A stretch of DNA of 54,634 bases from Hypsibius dujardini (taxonomy: Eukaryota > Tardigrada > Eutardigrada > Parachela > Hypsibiidae): contig LRSR01006983.1 in the NCBI GenBank assembly GCA_001579985.1, positions 1-54,634 on the forward strand. Direction: 5' to 3'. Shown piece after piece: positions 24,210 to 35,519 of the stretch. Below the pieces are notes generated by a model, which did no database searches, was not told the origin of the DNA, and saw only the letters and a program-made list of their open reading frames with translations. Positions within the stretch are counted from its first letter, which is position 1. The number at the start of each line of letters is the position of its first letter. Made by a program: the position numbers and the translations under genes.

Positions 24210-25506
24210 TACAGAAGCTTGAGCAAGCCAAGTTGGAACAGTTCCGTTAAAGCATTTTATTGACCACTGGAACTTTTCAAAAAATCACAAAAAGTGTTCC
24301 ATCTGCAAGCCATGATTCTCCTGTACCATCCGAACTCGTTTTTCCCAAGATTTCAATGTTCGGACACACAGATCGACGGAGATGTTTGACCATTCTCGTT
24401 TCATATTACGCATTAGACCAGACACATTTTTTGCCTTACCCTTCCACAAACGGCGTTTAAAAATTCCGTTGATAGAGTAATCCATTGGACTCAAGTCAGG
24501 AGAGTTGGAGGGCCAGTCCGCCGCAGAAATAAACCGATAGTTAATGTTTTGCAAAACGCGGACAGTGTCCAGAGCCGTATGCGCGGAGGCACTGTCATGG
24601 TGCAAGGTCACCGACTTTGCCTGGCTCCCGTAAAGCCGCGGAATGTTCTTTTTAAAGCGGTTTCAAAACACGCTTGACATAAAAGTTAGAATTCACCTTG
24701 GTGCGGGGAGGGACAAATCGGATGGCGGTTATTCCTCTGGCAGAGATTCCAGCGACAAACATCATTCCACGAGGGTGTTTTTGCCGACAGTATTTCAGCC
24801 AATTTTGAGGGCTCTCCTGCCCTCAAAATTTGTAGTAAATTCGCCTCCGCCCGTTCACATGGCTCATATAGCACCAGGCCTCATCAATCGTCACAATTTA
24901 CTTCCATTTTCCACGTGAGATGTGATCCAAAAACCGCGGGACTTTGAGGACGCGTTAGGCAACCTGCTTATCAGAGAGATGGTGGGTCTCCCTCTTGCAG
25001 CGCTTCTCCCTGACTAAATTCACCCAAATAATGTTTCAAACTGTACCGTAGGATAGCCCAATTATGCGCTGAATTCGCCGAATAGTGAAGGGGTCTAGGC
25101 GATAAACAAGTTTTTTCACTTTTGCGATAATTGCAGGAGTGCGCACGGATGGTAGCTGCTGAATCCCGAGCTTTTTTGCTGGTTTGACGATGCCTTCTTG
25201 CTCCAATTTTAATTGTCTGATGACGCGATTCACAATAGACTTCCCAGCGGGCAGATTCAGTTCAAAGTTTTTTACAGATTTCACGGCAAGAATCGCCGTT
25301 CTGATGACCCATCAAAATGACTCCTCTCACTTCAGAACTAATTGGAGAGGGCATTTTTAGTGCGAATGAGAATCAGCTGTTTGTTTACACTGTGTTTGTG
25401 TCACACCTGTACGCCGCATTGCTGAGATGGATTTCGCAATGAGAAGGCGCGACCGAGAAACGAGAAGGCGTGAACTGTCCCAACTTGGCTTGCTCAAGCT
25501 TCTGTA
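24210..25506 (-). mobile_element. Tc1/mariner element, 1.29 kb, broken transposase
   Basis: Inverted repeats of 33 bp (32 identical), starting CAGAAGCTTGAGCAAGCC, bound 24212-25504 with TA on each side. The transposase is on the minus strand. Its start near 25354 encodes an N-terminal helix-turn-helix, with a frameshift near 25284. A continuing frame at 25284-25036 holds the linker, and the C-terminal catalytic part at 24611-24285 has LHHDSASAH (second Asp) and WPSNSPDLSPMDY. The last catalytic residue is Asp in an MDY context, not the Glu of Tc1, suggesting the DDxD mariner/maT group. Stops and frameshifts make it non-autonomous. It lies in the B-to-C spacer and is absent from the C unit. 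Confidence 0.88.
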
Positions 25507-26149
25507 GTTTAAGAAGAAGCGAGATGGCCTAAACTGAAATTAGTTTCAAGTAACGAGTTTTGTTTAAATCACTAAGCGTTATTCAGTTGGCTAAAAAAAT
25601 GGAGACCTTTTAGTTGGATATTTTTCATAACTAAAATTCGTAGTTTCAATAATTTTAATTTCAAAGCTAAATCTTCAGTGACTTAAACTTTTAGGTTACA
25701 TGTACAGTAGACTTTAGTTGAGAAATCAAAAGGTAGAAACTCAAACTAACAGCATTCACTAATTCTTTTAATTCGACGTTTGGTTTACTTTTTCAGTTTC
25801 GTTTCGACTAAATTTTGTGATGAGTATGTGACTGTATAGTGTTGATACATTGTACTCATACATTCAGCGAGAGGTTCGTTTATGGTCCTTAGACATGTAA
25901 GACGGAACAAGCACCCCTCATGGTAGGTCCAGGGCGTGGGCAAAAAGCATTATTTTTTAAATTTGACCCAAAATACTGCCGCAAAATACTAGTCTTTATT
26001 GGTAGAGGAGATGAGAGGTGAAAGGAAGGGACTGTCCCAGATTACTGTAGAACATACGCTTATATAGTCTTTTCCTTTCTAATCTTCTCGCGACCTTGGC
26101 GTTAACAATTTTTGTCTTTTGTTAGCGAAGTAATAATTGTCGACGTGAG
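25507..26149. other. Spacer with LTR fragment on minus strand
   Basis: About 25993-26075 matches, in reverse, part of the solo LTR at 47100-47429 (shared GTAGAACATACGCTTATAT and GGTAGAGGAG words). About 25916-25960 (CAGGGCGTGGGCAAAAAG) resembles 48525-48560. No gene is seen. Confidence 0.55.
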
Positions 26150-27681
26150 GCTCACAGATTCATTATACATAAATCATACCAAAGTCTGACCATTTTGTAC
26201 TTGATTAGCTGAGTGTTAGTACGAGATGAAATTTTTAATTCAGCGAACGAATGAAATTGTTTTTAATTCGGCAAAGTTTTTCCGCTCCTTGCTACACAAA
26301 AAGTTGAGATCTTTCGCACAATCTAAAGCTTTGATAACGTCAAAGAAATCTTTGCCAACTAGATGACATAGGACACAAGGCAATAATCCCGTTGTAAAGT
26401 TCTGATAATTGTTTGGAAAAGCCAAGGAGAAACTTTGCAGTGAATTAGCCGGAATAGAAACGCTCGGAAAGCCACTCACGTGTTAGAACACGAGTAAAAA
26501 AACCCACAGCAAAGCCGTGTCGATGATGAAGTACTTCTATTACACGCAAATAGCTATAACTTTTTTTTTGTCTGTAAGAACTACATGGGGCCAATTGAAA
26601 GGTAATCTGTTTTTTTAAATGTTGAATCAAAGAAAATAAACCTTTTCGTTAAGATTTTGCTAATTGAAAATGTAATTACTGTTTTGGCTGCTCGAATCGA
26701 TCAATCAACGGAGTGTTAGTACATTTTGTTGCCATTGGCGACCACGTGCTCCCCCTGCATTTCCTCTCTTTGCCGAATTAAAAGCAATTTTGACGTTCGC
26801 CGAATTGAAAATTTCACCTCATACCGGATTAAGCTGATAATAATGTGGATCACTGAGATAAAATATGCCGGTCATTAAAGCTAAACCAAAAGCGGGGTAA
26901 TTGTCCAGTACGGTTTCATCTTTTACAAGTGTCGCGTTCTGAAACTCTTCTGAACGGATGATCTTGTTCTTCCTCAAACGAATCGCATTGTGGCTAAATC
27001 AGATTTAAAACTGGTGCCACACTTGCTTCTTTTGACGAACGCGTGCTGGTTTTGGCTGATTCACGCTGTGTGTGTAATTGTTCTTCTTGTGAATGTCAAC
27101 GCTGAAATGTTGTCCTATTTTTCTCTCTAAAGCAGTTTGACACTCTAACCTCCGTTTTTCTTTCATTTTTCATGGATGACGTCTATGAACGTACGGTGAA
27201 TGTACCGTTATCACGATATAAAGGGATTGTTGCTGCACATGTGCATGTGCAGGAATCTGCATGTTTGTTGCAGATATATGCTTGCTCTTCAAGCAGCCGA
27301 CCGATCTTGCCAGTTGCCGGCAGTCATTAATAAGTGCGTAGATACAAACCGTAATATACTTCATCCGTTTCGACATGTTTCGGCAGAGCGATAAGGTCAG
27401 AAGAAAATGTGTTTGAACCTGTTTGTTCGGAAAGAATACGAATATTATACAACGAAGTTTACGTGCTCTTTGCACTGTGCGAGATTGCACTGACCGAAAC
27501 AATGATGGCTCTACTACACTTCTGTGAGATACCATTATGGGTAATTCCGGAGGAAATTTGTTGTCAGTTCGCTTGTCTTAAGGCAAAAAGAGTACATAAC
27601 GAGAAGTGAAAACTGCAGGAAAAGTGGCATTCTCGGTTAGAACTTTCAATACTGGCTAAATCTCCTACCAACGCAGCGAAA
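26150..27681. repeat. 5' segmental-duplication block of copy C
   Basis: Partner of 19139-20484, and its middle part (about 26720-27200) also recurs at about 38800-39220 without a gene behind it. It includes the conserved ~140 bp before the copy C start codon. No 5S rRNA gene is present here. Confidence 0.8.
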
Positions 27682-29614
27682 ATGAGTTATTTTTTTGCCA
27701 CCATTTTTTTCGTGTGTGCGCTATCCTTAGCTAAGGCCCAAACATCCAGCCCCCCAACTATCCTGAACTGCACGTCGATCACGATTGCGGGAGAGTACAC
27801 TCAAACCCTCTGCGATCATGGAGCGTGGCCGACAACCATCGATCCGATCATCGACGTCAGCACGAACCATTTAGACATCAAACACACATCCGCGACGGCC
27901 GAATCTCTTAGACCACTTCAGCGCCTTCCGCGCCTGTCTTCGTTGCGCCTCGAGAACTTCCTCGTCTATGACGCTTCCGGGACGCTCGTCGACTTCCCCC
28001 TGCAAAACTTCACACGACTTTTGAATCGAGAGGAAATGCATTACCTGTCTCTCGACTATACCCAGATCTCCGTTCTCAACGCAGACCTCTTCAATGGGTT
28101 CTCCAATCTGTGGACTCTTAATTTCCTGTCCTGTGGAATTGAGTCTATTTCCCCGGATACCCTGCAGGCATTGGCGGCGCAACCGGACTTGTTCATCTTT
28201 GGTGTAGTATTCGAAGAGAAATTGACGAAGTTTCCGTGGGAGGTTTTAGCTCCAGTAGCCGCATCGCTTAGGGTAAGATTGCGACCGCATTTTCTAATCC
28301 CTCCCCCCCCCACCTCCAGGACGAGGGTGTTGCAACGTCTTTATCTGCAGCAGACTTGCCGTACCTCATTAGCCCACCTCAATTCCGCCACTGAAGGTGT
28401 AAGGAGGGATTGGGTAACTTATCCTGCCAGTTAATTATAATAATTAATAATAATCAATTAATTCAAGGGGAAGGGACTCTTAATTCTTTTAACCTTTGGA
28501 GTGGGGGGGGCGTTTTTTCCCCCAGTTAGGTGGGAAAATCACCCCTAAAGTAATTGGAAGTTAATAGGCTTAAATATTTGCCCCCCCCCCCGAAACCCGA
28601 AAATAAAATTGCCCCTTCAGCACCACAAGTGCCTCCTCCCGCACGATGCCTGTAACGCCTGTTCCGTAGATAATGAATGCCAATAGCCTTCCTTAAAAGG
28701 AAACCATCACTTGATCATATACCAGTGTTATTTTTCAGTATGTCTCGCTCTCCTATAACGACAAGTTGGCAAACATCGACCTTTCCTCCAGCACTGCTAC
28801 AGTAGCACTGCCCATGCTGGAAGGGCTTACCTGCACACATAACCCAGCACTGCAAACTCTTCCCCAGAGCGTGCTGGAAACACTCTGGTTTCAAAATGTC
28901 ACCATCGAGTTCACAAATAATGGAAACGTCTGTGATGGATGCTATACACGAGCTCTGATCGACTGGGTTCGAGCAGGACCAAGTGTCGGAAACAGCCGAT
29001 TCCTGAGCACCAGTTGTAGCAGCCCAAACGGCGACTCAGATGCGTTCTCCGGCTCAACTGCGCAGTGGCTGATGCATACCGATCCGAATTGCGACGTTGT
29101 TATCACAAGCCCCACAACGGTTCAGGTACAGGACACAACGATTCAGACAGAATCTCCAACCGTTCAGACAGAGGCCACACCGATCCAAACAGAACCCACA
29201 ACGGTTCAGGCACAGGAAACATCAATCCAGGCAGGACTTTCAACGGCTCAGACAGAGGCCACAACGATCCAGACAGAGCCCACAACGGTTCGAGCGCAGG
29301 ACACAACGATCCAGACAGAGCCAACAACGGTTCGAGCGCAGGACACATCAATCCAGACAGAATCTTCAACAGCTCAGACAGAAGCCACAACAATCCAGAC
29401 AGAGCCCACAACGGTTCAGGCACAGAACACAACGATCCAGACAGGACTTCCAACAGCTCAGACAGAGCCAACAAAGATTCAGACAGCGATTACTACGGTA
29501 GCTGCAGGAACTAACAACGGTAGTAGCACCCAATCTGCGGGAAACAATGCACCTGGATTGACAGCCATGAACCTTGCTGCTACCTTAGTGGTAACAGTTT
29601 TTGGTCTTTTGTAA
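27682..29614 (+). CDS. LRR-GPI family copy C, intact, long repetitive stalk, two exons
   Basis: Exon 1 27682-28272 (197 residues) and exon 2 28739-29614 join in phase 0 through a GTAAGA donor and TTTCAG acceptor, giving 488 residues. Domain order is as in copy B: signal peptide, LRRs, LRRCT-like Cys-x2-Cys and LIDWVR, Thr-rich stalk, hydrophobic tail. The stalk differs greatly: about 19 exact heptads of the type TTIQTEP/TTVRAQD span about 29109-29507, against three in copy B. This adds about 110 residues and many potential O-glycosylation threonines. The tail ends a few residues earlier than in B. Exon 1 differs from B at many surface positions while the LRR framework is kept. No breaks were seen. 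Confidence 0.87.
29109..29507 (+). repeat. 21-bp coding minisatellite in the copy C stalk
   Basis: Tandem 21-bp units close to ACAACGATCCAGACAGAGCC encode seven residues each. All other frames across the array also stay open because the unit is a multiple of three and lacks stops, which produces spurious frames on both strands. Confidence 0.92.
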
Positions 29615-29626
29615 ACAAACTAATAG

Positions 29627-30965
29627 CTGTTGACTTGAGAATTGGGTACCCTACAATGTACCATGCCCGTGTATCTCGATCATGAGATTTAATGAAATGA
29701 GTGTTTTCGCGGCTTTGCTGGAGGAGTATAAGCTTCATGCTCAGCGTCGATAACTGAATAAATTGGTCATGCTATTTCCTAATGTCACGTTAAAGTATTC
29801 TAGCAGGATCGCTAATGCACCCGAGACTTCATTCTGGCCAAGCGTGGGGGACCAGTACGAGACCTCAACAACCAAAAGAAGCACTGAGGAGGTAAAATGT
29901 CCGCTTCAAACTTCGGATAGGAGGTAAAAGTCCAAATGCTGCGCAAATTTTGAGTTGGCATAAATGCCGCGGACGGCTAAAATTTGCAAGGACGTCAGGA
30001 CGCGCTGCGAGCGTTTCTTTCGCCAGTGCTTCTAACCCGTTAAGGTGATCAGAAACTATCGTTTTTAGTTTCAACTCGGGGATAGATTGATGGATTTTCT
30101 GTGTTTAATTGTAATCGAATCATCATTCAGCACAACCTGTGTGCCTGTCACACAACAACATGTGGAATACATAAAACCAAAAGGAAGAACACGTGACACA
30201 TGAACATTAAATAAATAAAAAAACCATGCTTATCTCAATTTCAAATGATAATGAAAGTAAAAGTTTATATTTTGGCTGCTTAAGCGTCACCGGATCAATA
30301 TAAAACAAGAACATTTAATTTTTAAACAGAACAAACCTAATACGGATTTTTAAGTCAAGCAAAATCTCAGTCCCTGAGCTTTGTTTGAGCTTTTTTGGCC
30401 TCCTTGAAGTAGTTACCGGTCCCGCACATTAATTTCAAATGACTGCTCGTCAAGGGAATCAACATCATGTTGCCTTTTAAAGGAGGTACTGTGAAGTTTT
30501 TTTTTAGTTGGAATATAATGACAGATTCGAATTACCGTGCGAACAGACTGCCCATCTCGTTACGGTCTTTATCGTGAGACGCCATATTTCTGGCGACAAC
30601 GATATACCAATACGAATGTTTCTTTTCAAGAAAATTAAAACTTCACAACTGATTCTGATTCGTCGACGTTTTCCATCAATCAACAAAATGTATCAAAACA
30701 GTTCTGATGAACGAGTTTGAGCATGTGATCAGCCGGAGCTATCAATGAAAATCAATCAGTGAATTTCGGAAATTCGCTGATCGCATTTGCTGAGCTGTAA
30801 AGCAGCCGGGTTGTCAATAATTGAAAAATGCCAATAGACCAATCACAAGCCTTGGTTCTGGCGCGCACGGCTGATACCTTTTTTTGACACCATTTCAAAA
30901 ACACTTTTCTTAAACATTTTATTGACGGCCACACTATCTTTAGTGTACTATTGTTCATTTAGCGC
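29627..30965. repeat. 3' segmental-duplication block of copy C
   Basis: Partner of 22322-23480 and 44990-46000. On the minus strand it keeps a start of a small frame at about 30585 reading into GSLFA, and the CGTGNYFKEAKK segment near 30361-30425, but with an internal deletion and stops between them, so the small gene is broken here. Confidence 0.75.
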
Positions 30966-31549
30966 ACCACCTACGGGGACAGTCATATATACAGCACCTA
31001 CTATGGGGCACCTTGGCACTAGTATCTACTTGAGATGTACAATATCAATCGTTTGAAACATGCTAAGCAACCCGTTTTGTTCCCACAGAAAACTCCTTTT
31101 AAGTATTATTTCCTCAACTGGCGGAACTATTTTTGACAACGAGCCGAATCTTATTTGTATTAATTCAAATGAAACCCAAATCCTGTATTATCGGTAAACA
31201 AGTGTTAGGGCAGTGCCTCGCAGGCCCCGCCCCACTACATATTTTTGTATGTTATGATTGGATGATTGGTGTGTCTGTGTATTCCTATGGTGAGTGTCGA
31301 GCTCTCGGCTCGACGCTCACAACATAAAATCAGTGTCGTGTTCTTCTCGTTTCCGTTCCCTTTCTCTCTTTGCGGCAATCACATCAGTCTATAGCTCCGT
31401 CCCCCAAACACAAGTCCGTGCTATACACCCACCCAGACACTTTTGAAAACGAATGCACTACTTCCCACGTTCGGGATTCTTCTCACACGTTGGTGACAAC
31501 TGACTGATAAGAAGCATCGAGAATGTTAACGGGTTTTGGTTTGAAACCA
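30966..31549. other. Spacer, one 31-bp hairpin
   Basis: A near-perfect palindrome GTGAGTGTCGAGC/GCTCGACGCTCAC with a 5-nt loop lies at 31290-31320. No gene is recognised. Confidence 0.5.
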
Positions 31550-32345
31550 TTTCAATTCAACAACAATTTCAATCCAACAATCGATCGCGTGTCTACACGC
31601 CAAACTCGCCAATGACCAGAAAACTGTGATATCCCGGATGTTTTTTCTGCCTAAATGAGACGCGCTATTTCTTTGACAACTTTATGAGTTTTCGTTATTT
31701 TGCAATTTGACAAAATATGTCAATTAGTCCCTTTACGCAGCCAAACTAAACTAATAGAAGATTTTTTATATTTCATCAAACTGAGAATCAAACAGTTCAA
31801 GATAGCGCAAGGGGAAGTTCTCCTCCCTGGTAATTCCTCAACGCGTCCGCCGCGAGATCCTTTTCTTCTCTTTGATCCGCGAGGGCCTTCAAATGTAACA
31901 TTGTGATCATTAGACTTATTTTGATCTAAAAAATGCGTTTTTAGCGCTGCATTTGGTGTTTTGTTGAAAATCGGCCTTGAAAACAACATGGGAGCTTCAG
32001 CCATAACGGTAAATGAATAAATCCCTCATTCTCAGAAGGGTCTGGGAAACGGATGGATCTTTTCTCTGACAAAAATTCGACGAAAATGTGTTCTAGGTAA
32101 TCGATTTGCCAAAGAATTTTCAAATCTTGTTTATACTTGAGCACCTTTGAGAAACGATGAGAAGCTTGATCTGTTCGATTTTCGATAACTGGTGCGGATT
32201 CACAGGGACAAAACGTTGATTTGGTGCTTCCCGGAGAAGATGGAAAAAAGGTAAACAACTCAAAATTAAGGCAGATCTTTTATGATAAAACGATAAAGGA
32301 GACAAATCTCTGTCGAATGATTGGTGGACTACTTTCCCCATCCGC
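31550..32345 (+). pseudogene. Relic of the 3' end of the receptor-like gene
   Basis: This is a diverged copy of 13296-13935, covering the last intron end, last exon and 3' flank. At 31710-31815 the sequence aligns to exon 3 of the receptor-like gene (FIKLKIE-type segment still readable), but the frame has stops, so it is not coding. No copy of exons 1 or 2 was found upstream, so the duplication captured only the 3' end. Confidence 0.7.
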
Positions 32346-32436
32346 TTGAATCTAGAGAGTGGAACTTGTTGACCCTCACGTGCAAAATCATCATTCCCAT
32401 GGCGAAGAAAATTAGTATTATCACGCCCTCATCTAA

Positions 32437-32697
32437 CGGAGCAACTTAAACGCAGCGGTCATTCCTAACTCTCATAAGTCTATCACGCAGCTCTACAAAG
32501 CGGGTCTAAGGAAGGCCCACGACAACGACACCATAGAGTTCTATTTCGCAATTGACAGCTGTTTATGTAATCTCAAGCGAATCAAGAAGAAAAGTGCGTC
32601 GTTTGTGGAGGTCGAAATTTTCACCAAAATTGACTCGACTGGTTCGTTTGGTCATACTAGAAAAGGCGAGAGTTTCGTCAGTGGCGACTTTCGATAG
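32437..32697 (+). CDS. Unrecognised exon-like open frame
   Basis: An 86-codon frame without ATG has balanced, protein-like composition (segments SITQLYKAGLRKAHD and TIEFYFAIDSCLC). It ends at a TAG. A second exon-like frame follows the TCTG array at about 32866-33073 (acceptor GCTTGCCAG, segment NVTDLVIDPCTC). Whether the two belong together is unclear. I recognise no family. It could be a decayed host gene or a mobile-element frame. Confidence 0.3.
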   Translation, partial: RSNLNAAVIPNSHKSITQLYKAGLRKAHDNDTIEFYFAIDSCLCNLKRIKKKSASFVEVEIFTKIDSTGSFGHTRKGESFVSGDFR

Positions 32698-32799
32698 GAA
32701 ACCCCTCTGCACGAAGTGATTATTTTTGAAATGAAAGAATTACAGAAAGTTGCGGCAACGGAAGTGAAGGTTCCATAGATAATTCGCTCTACTTCTCTG

Positions 32800-32807
32800 T
32801 TTGCCTG

Positions 32808-32856
<49 letters not shown>

Positions 32857-32858
32857 GC
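32800..32858. repeat. (TCTG)n array
   Basis: About fourteen nearly perfect CTGT units, the purest of the tetranucleotide arrays in the window. Confidence 0.93.
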
Positions 32859-33237
32859 TTGCCAGCTACCTCGATTATTTGCCCTGCCTCTCCTCAAATG
32901 TCACCGACCTAGTTATCGATCCCTGCACCTGCATAGGCGCACCTTTAGCCTTAGATCTTAATAATGGAAACTCATTTTGGCAAATGTCAATAGATACGGT
33001 AGGCGACAGAAGCATTCCGCTTCTGTTTGCTTTTATGGGCAACAATGCACAAGAAACGTATGAGGCCATATAAATCTACAGTATCAAGTATCAGCAAGCT
33101 AGTACAGTGCATACAAGGGCGTAACGAAAACCGAATGGTTAGACTGGCCGGAAGTGAAAACCACTGAATATAGCGCAAGAGATAAAAAACCCTATCAATT
33201 TTAGCTGAAAGCACTCAGGAAGTCATAAAAGGTAAAT

Positions 33238-33367
33238 GTAGACCCAGTTGTCCCTACTCCACAGTAGGGAAGGGACAACTCGGTCTACGTCATAAAACTG
33301 TCATAAAACTATAAATGTAGACCGAGTTGACCCCGACAAACTGTGGGTAGGGAACAACTCGTTTTAC
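33238..33367. repeat. Two tandem hairpins upstream of LRR copy D
   Basis: Positions 33238-33288 (GTAGACCCAGTTGTCCC…GGGACAACTCGGTCTAC) and 33317-33367 are imperfect palindromes that share the GTAGACCGAGTTG arm. The same pair occurs at 43573-43620 and 43649-43699 upstream of copy E, but not before B or C. It is either a small foldback element inserted before D and E split, or a shared regulatory structure. Confidence 0.75.
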
Positions 33368-33560
33368 GTACAGCTCCCATTATTCTTAGGCCGCTCCTTT
33401 GTAGACCGATTTTTCACTGTAACCCTAACTTCGGAACAAATTTGTTGTCAGTTGACTCAAGGCGAAGAGAGTACATAACAAGAAGTGTAAACTGCAGTCA
33501 AAGTGGCATTCTCGGTTTGACCTTTCATGACTAGTTAGATATCCTACCACCGTAGCGAAA

Positions 33561-35043
33561 ATGAGTTACTCTTTAGCCACCCTTTTGTGTGTGTGTGCAC
33601 TGTCTTTAGCTAAGGCCCAAACATCCAGCCCGCCAAGCATCATAAACTGCACGTCAACCACGACTGGCGGAAATTATACTCGAACCCGCTGCAATCATGG
33701 AGCATGGCCGACAACCATCGATCCCATCATAGACATTAACACAACCAGTTTGGCCATTGAATAAACGTCGGCGACAGTCGAATCTCTTAGACCACTTCAA
33801 CATCTCTCGCGCCTGTATTCGTTGGACCTCAACAAATTCCTCAGCTACGATGCCTCCGGGATTCGTCGACTTCCCTCTGCAAAACTTCACACGACTCTTG
33901 GATCGAGGAAAAATGCAATTCTTGTATCTCGAGTATACCCAGGTTTCCGTTCTCAACGCAGACCTCTTCAACGGGTTCTCCAACTTGCTTTCGCTGTTCT
34001 TCTATTCCTGTGGAATTGACTCCATTTCCCCGTATGCCCTGCAGGCACTCGGGGCGCAACCGAAATTGGTCTTGTTTGATGTAGCATCCGAGAATAAGTT
34101 GACGACGTTTCCGTGGGAGATTCTAGCTCCCGTAGCCGCGTCGCTTAGGGAAAGATTGGGACAGCACTATCTAATCATTTCCCGCCTCCCCAGCCGAAAA
34201 TGTTGCAACGCCCCTCTCTGCAGCAGGCTTGCCGCGCCCTACTAGCTCACCCCAATTTGCCACTGGGGGTGTAACGGGGGAAGGGCAACTGGGCAACTCA
34301 CCCTGCAATAATTCGAGGGGTTGAGGGGGTGGGGATTAATTCTTCTGAAGTCTAGAGTTGGGTGGGGGGAGAAGTCTCCTGTAAAGCAGAAAAATCCAAC
34401 CCCCTAAAAAATTGGCGTAAATATTCCCCCCCCCCACCCAACCCGCAAAGCAAAACTGCCCCTTCAACATCACAAGTACCCCTTTCCGTACAATACCTGT
34501 TCCGCCTGTCCCGCAGTCAATGAGTGCCAACAACCTTCCTTAAAAAGGAAAACTATCACGTTAGCATAACCTAATGCTATTTTTCAGTATGTCTCGCTCT
34601 CCTATAACGATAAGTTGGCAAAAATCGACCTTTCCTCCAGCACTGCTACGATAGCACTGCCCATGCTGAAAGAGCTTAGCTGTGAACGAAACCCAGCACT
34701 GCAAACTCTTCCCCAGAGCGTGCTGGAAACAGGACCGAGTATAGGAAACAGCCGATTCCTGAGCACCAGTTGTCGCAGCAAAAATGGTAATTCAGATGCG
34801 TTCTCCGGCTCAACTGCGCAGTGGCTGAGGCATACCAATCCAAATTGCGACATTGTTATTTCAAACCCCACAACGATTCAGACAAAGTCAACAATGACTC
34901 AGACAATGATTACCATGATAGCTGCAAAAACTAACAACGGTCGTACCATCCAATCTGCGGGAAACAATGCACCTGGATTGACAGCCATGAACCTTGCTAC
35001 TACCTTAGCGGTAACAGTTTCTGGTCGTTTGTTAACAAAGTAG
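33561..35043 (+). pseudogene. LRR-GPI family copy D, pseudogene
   Basis: Exon 1 region 33561 to about 34151, exon 2 34588-35043. Breaks relative to copy B: a TAC-to-TAA nonsense change at 33762-33764, a 2-bp deletion near 33860, and a lost splice donor (GAAAGA instead of GTAAGA) after 34151. Exon 2 is open but carries an in-frame 93-bp deletion that removes the LRRCT Cys-x2-Cys and LIDWVR segment. The signal peptide, most LRRs, three stalk heptads and the hydrophobic tail remain readable. The conserved promoter block is present. It is not expected to make a normal product. Confidence 0.85.
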
Positions 35044-35500
35044 TACCTGTAGACGTGAGATTTGGGTACGCTATAATGTACCTTGTATAATGCGCGCGTG
35101 TTTTGATGTTGACACAGCCGTTGTATTACAACGATACCCGAAACATGAGTATGTGGCGGAGGATTCACATCTTGAAGTGTCAATTCTGCCATCGGTTTGG
35201 TCAATTGGGTCAACTGGCCGGTTGGAGTCGCGATCCATATGACTACCGAAGTAAAAAATGCAAATATGTGTATCGATACTCCAACCCAAATAATATTAAG
35301 TGGCCGAAGGTCATGTGACTAATCCGGTAGATAAACGAAAAGAAACCTGAAAGATAAAGAAGATTGAACCAACGCCAACTGAAATACACTGGTCGTGGGT
35401 ACAGATCTGTAGTGTATTTTCATAACCAAAATCGGTTGCATTTCCGGCTTTTTCTCTTCGTCGGTTTGGTCGACTTTTTATACCGCCCAAACCCGAATGA
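35044..35500. other. Spacer after copy D
   Basis: The first ~50 bp match the 3' flank of the other copies (GAGATTTGGGTACGCTATAATG), after which homology stops. No gene is seen. Confidence 0.5.
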
Positions 35501-35519
35501 TTTTAACTCCCGCGTTGAC

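Noticed and set aside
29065-29514. Frames of 120-150 codons in the other frames and on the minus strand of the copy C stalk (and similarly in copy E)
   Set aside because: They exist only because the 21-bp repeat lacks stops in any frame. The LRRCT and tail fix the true frame.
33757-34245. 162-codon frame in copy D as a separate gene
   Set aside because: It is the post-frameshift continuation of copy D exon 1 running through the destroyed splice donor into the intron.
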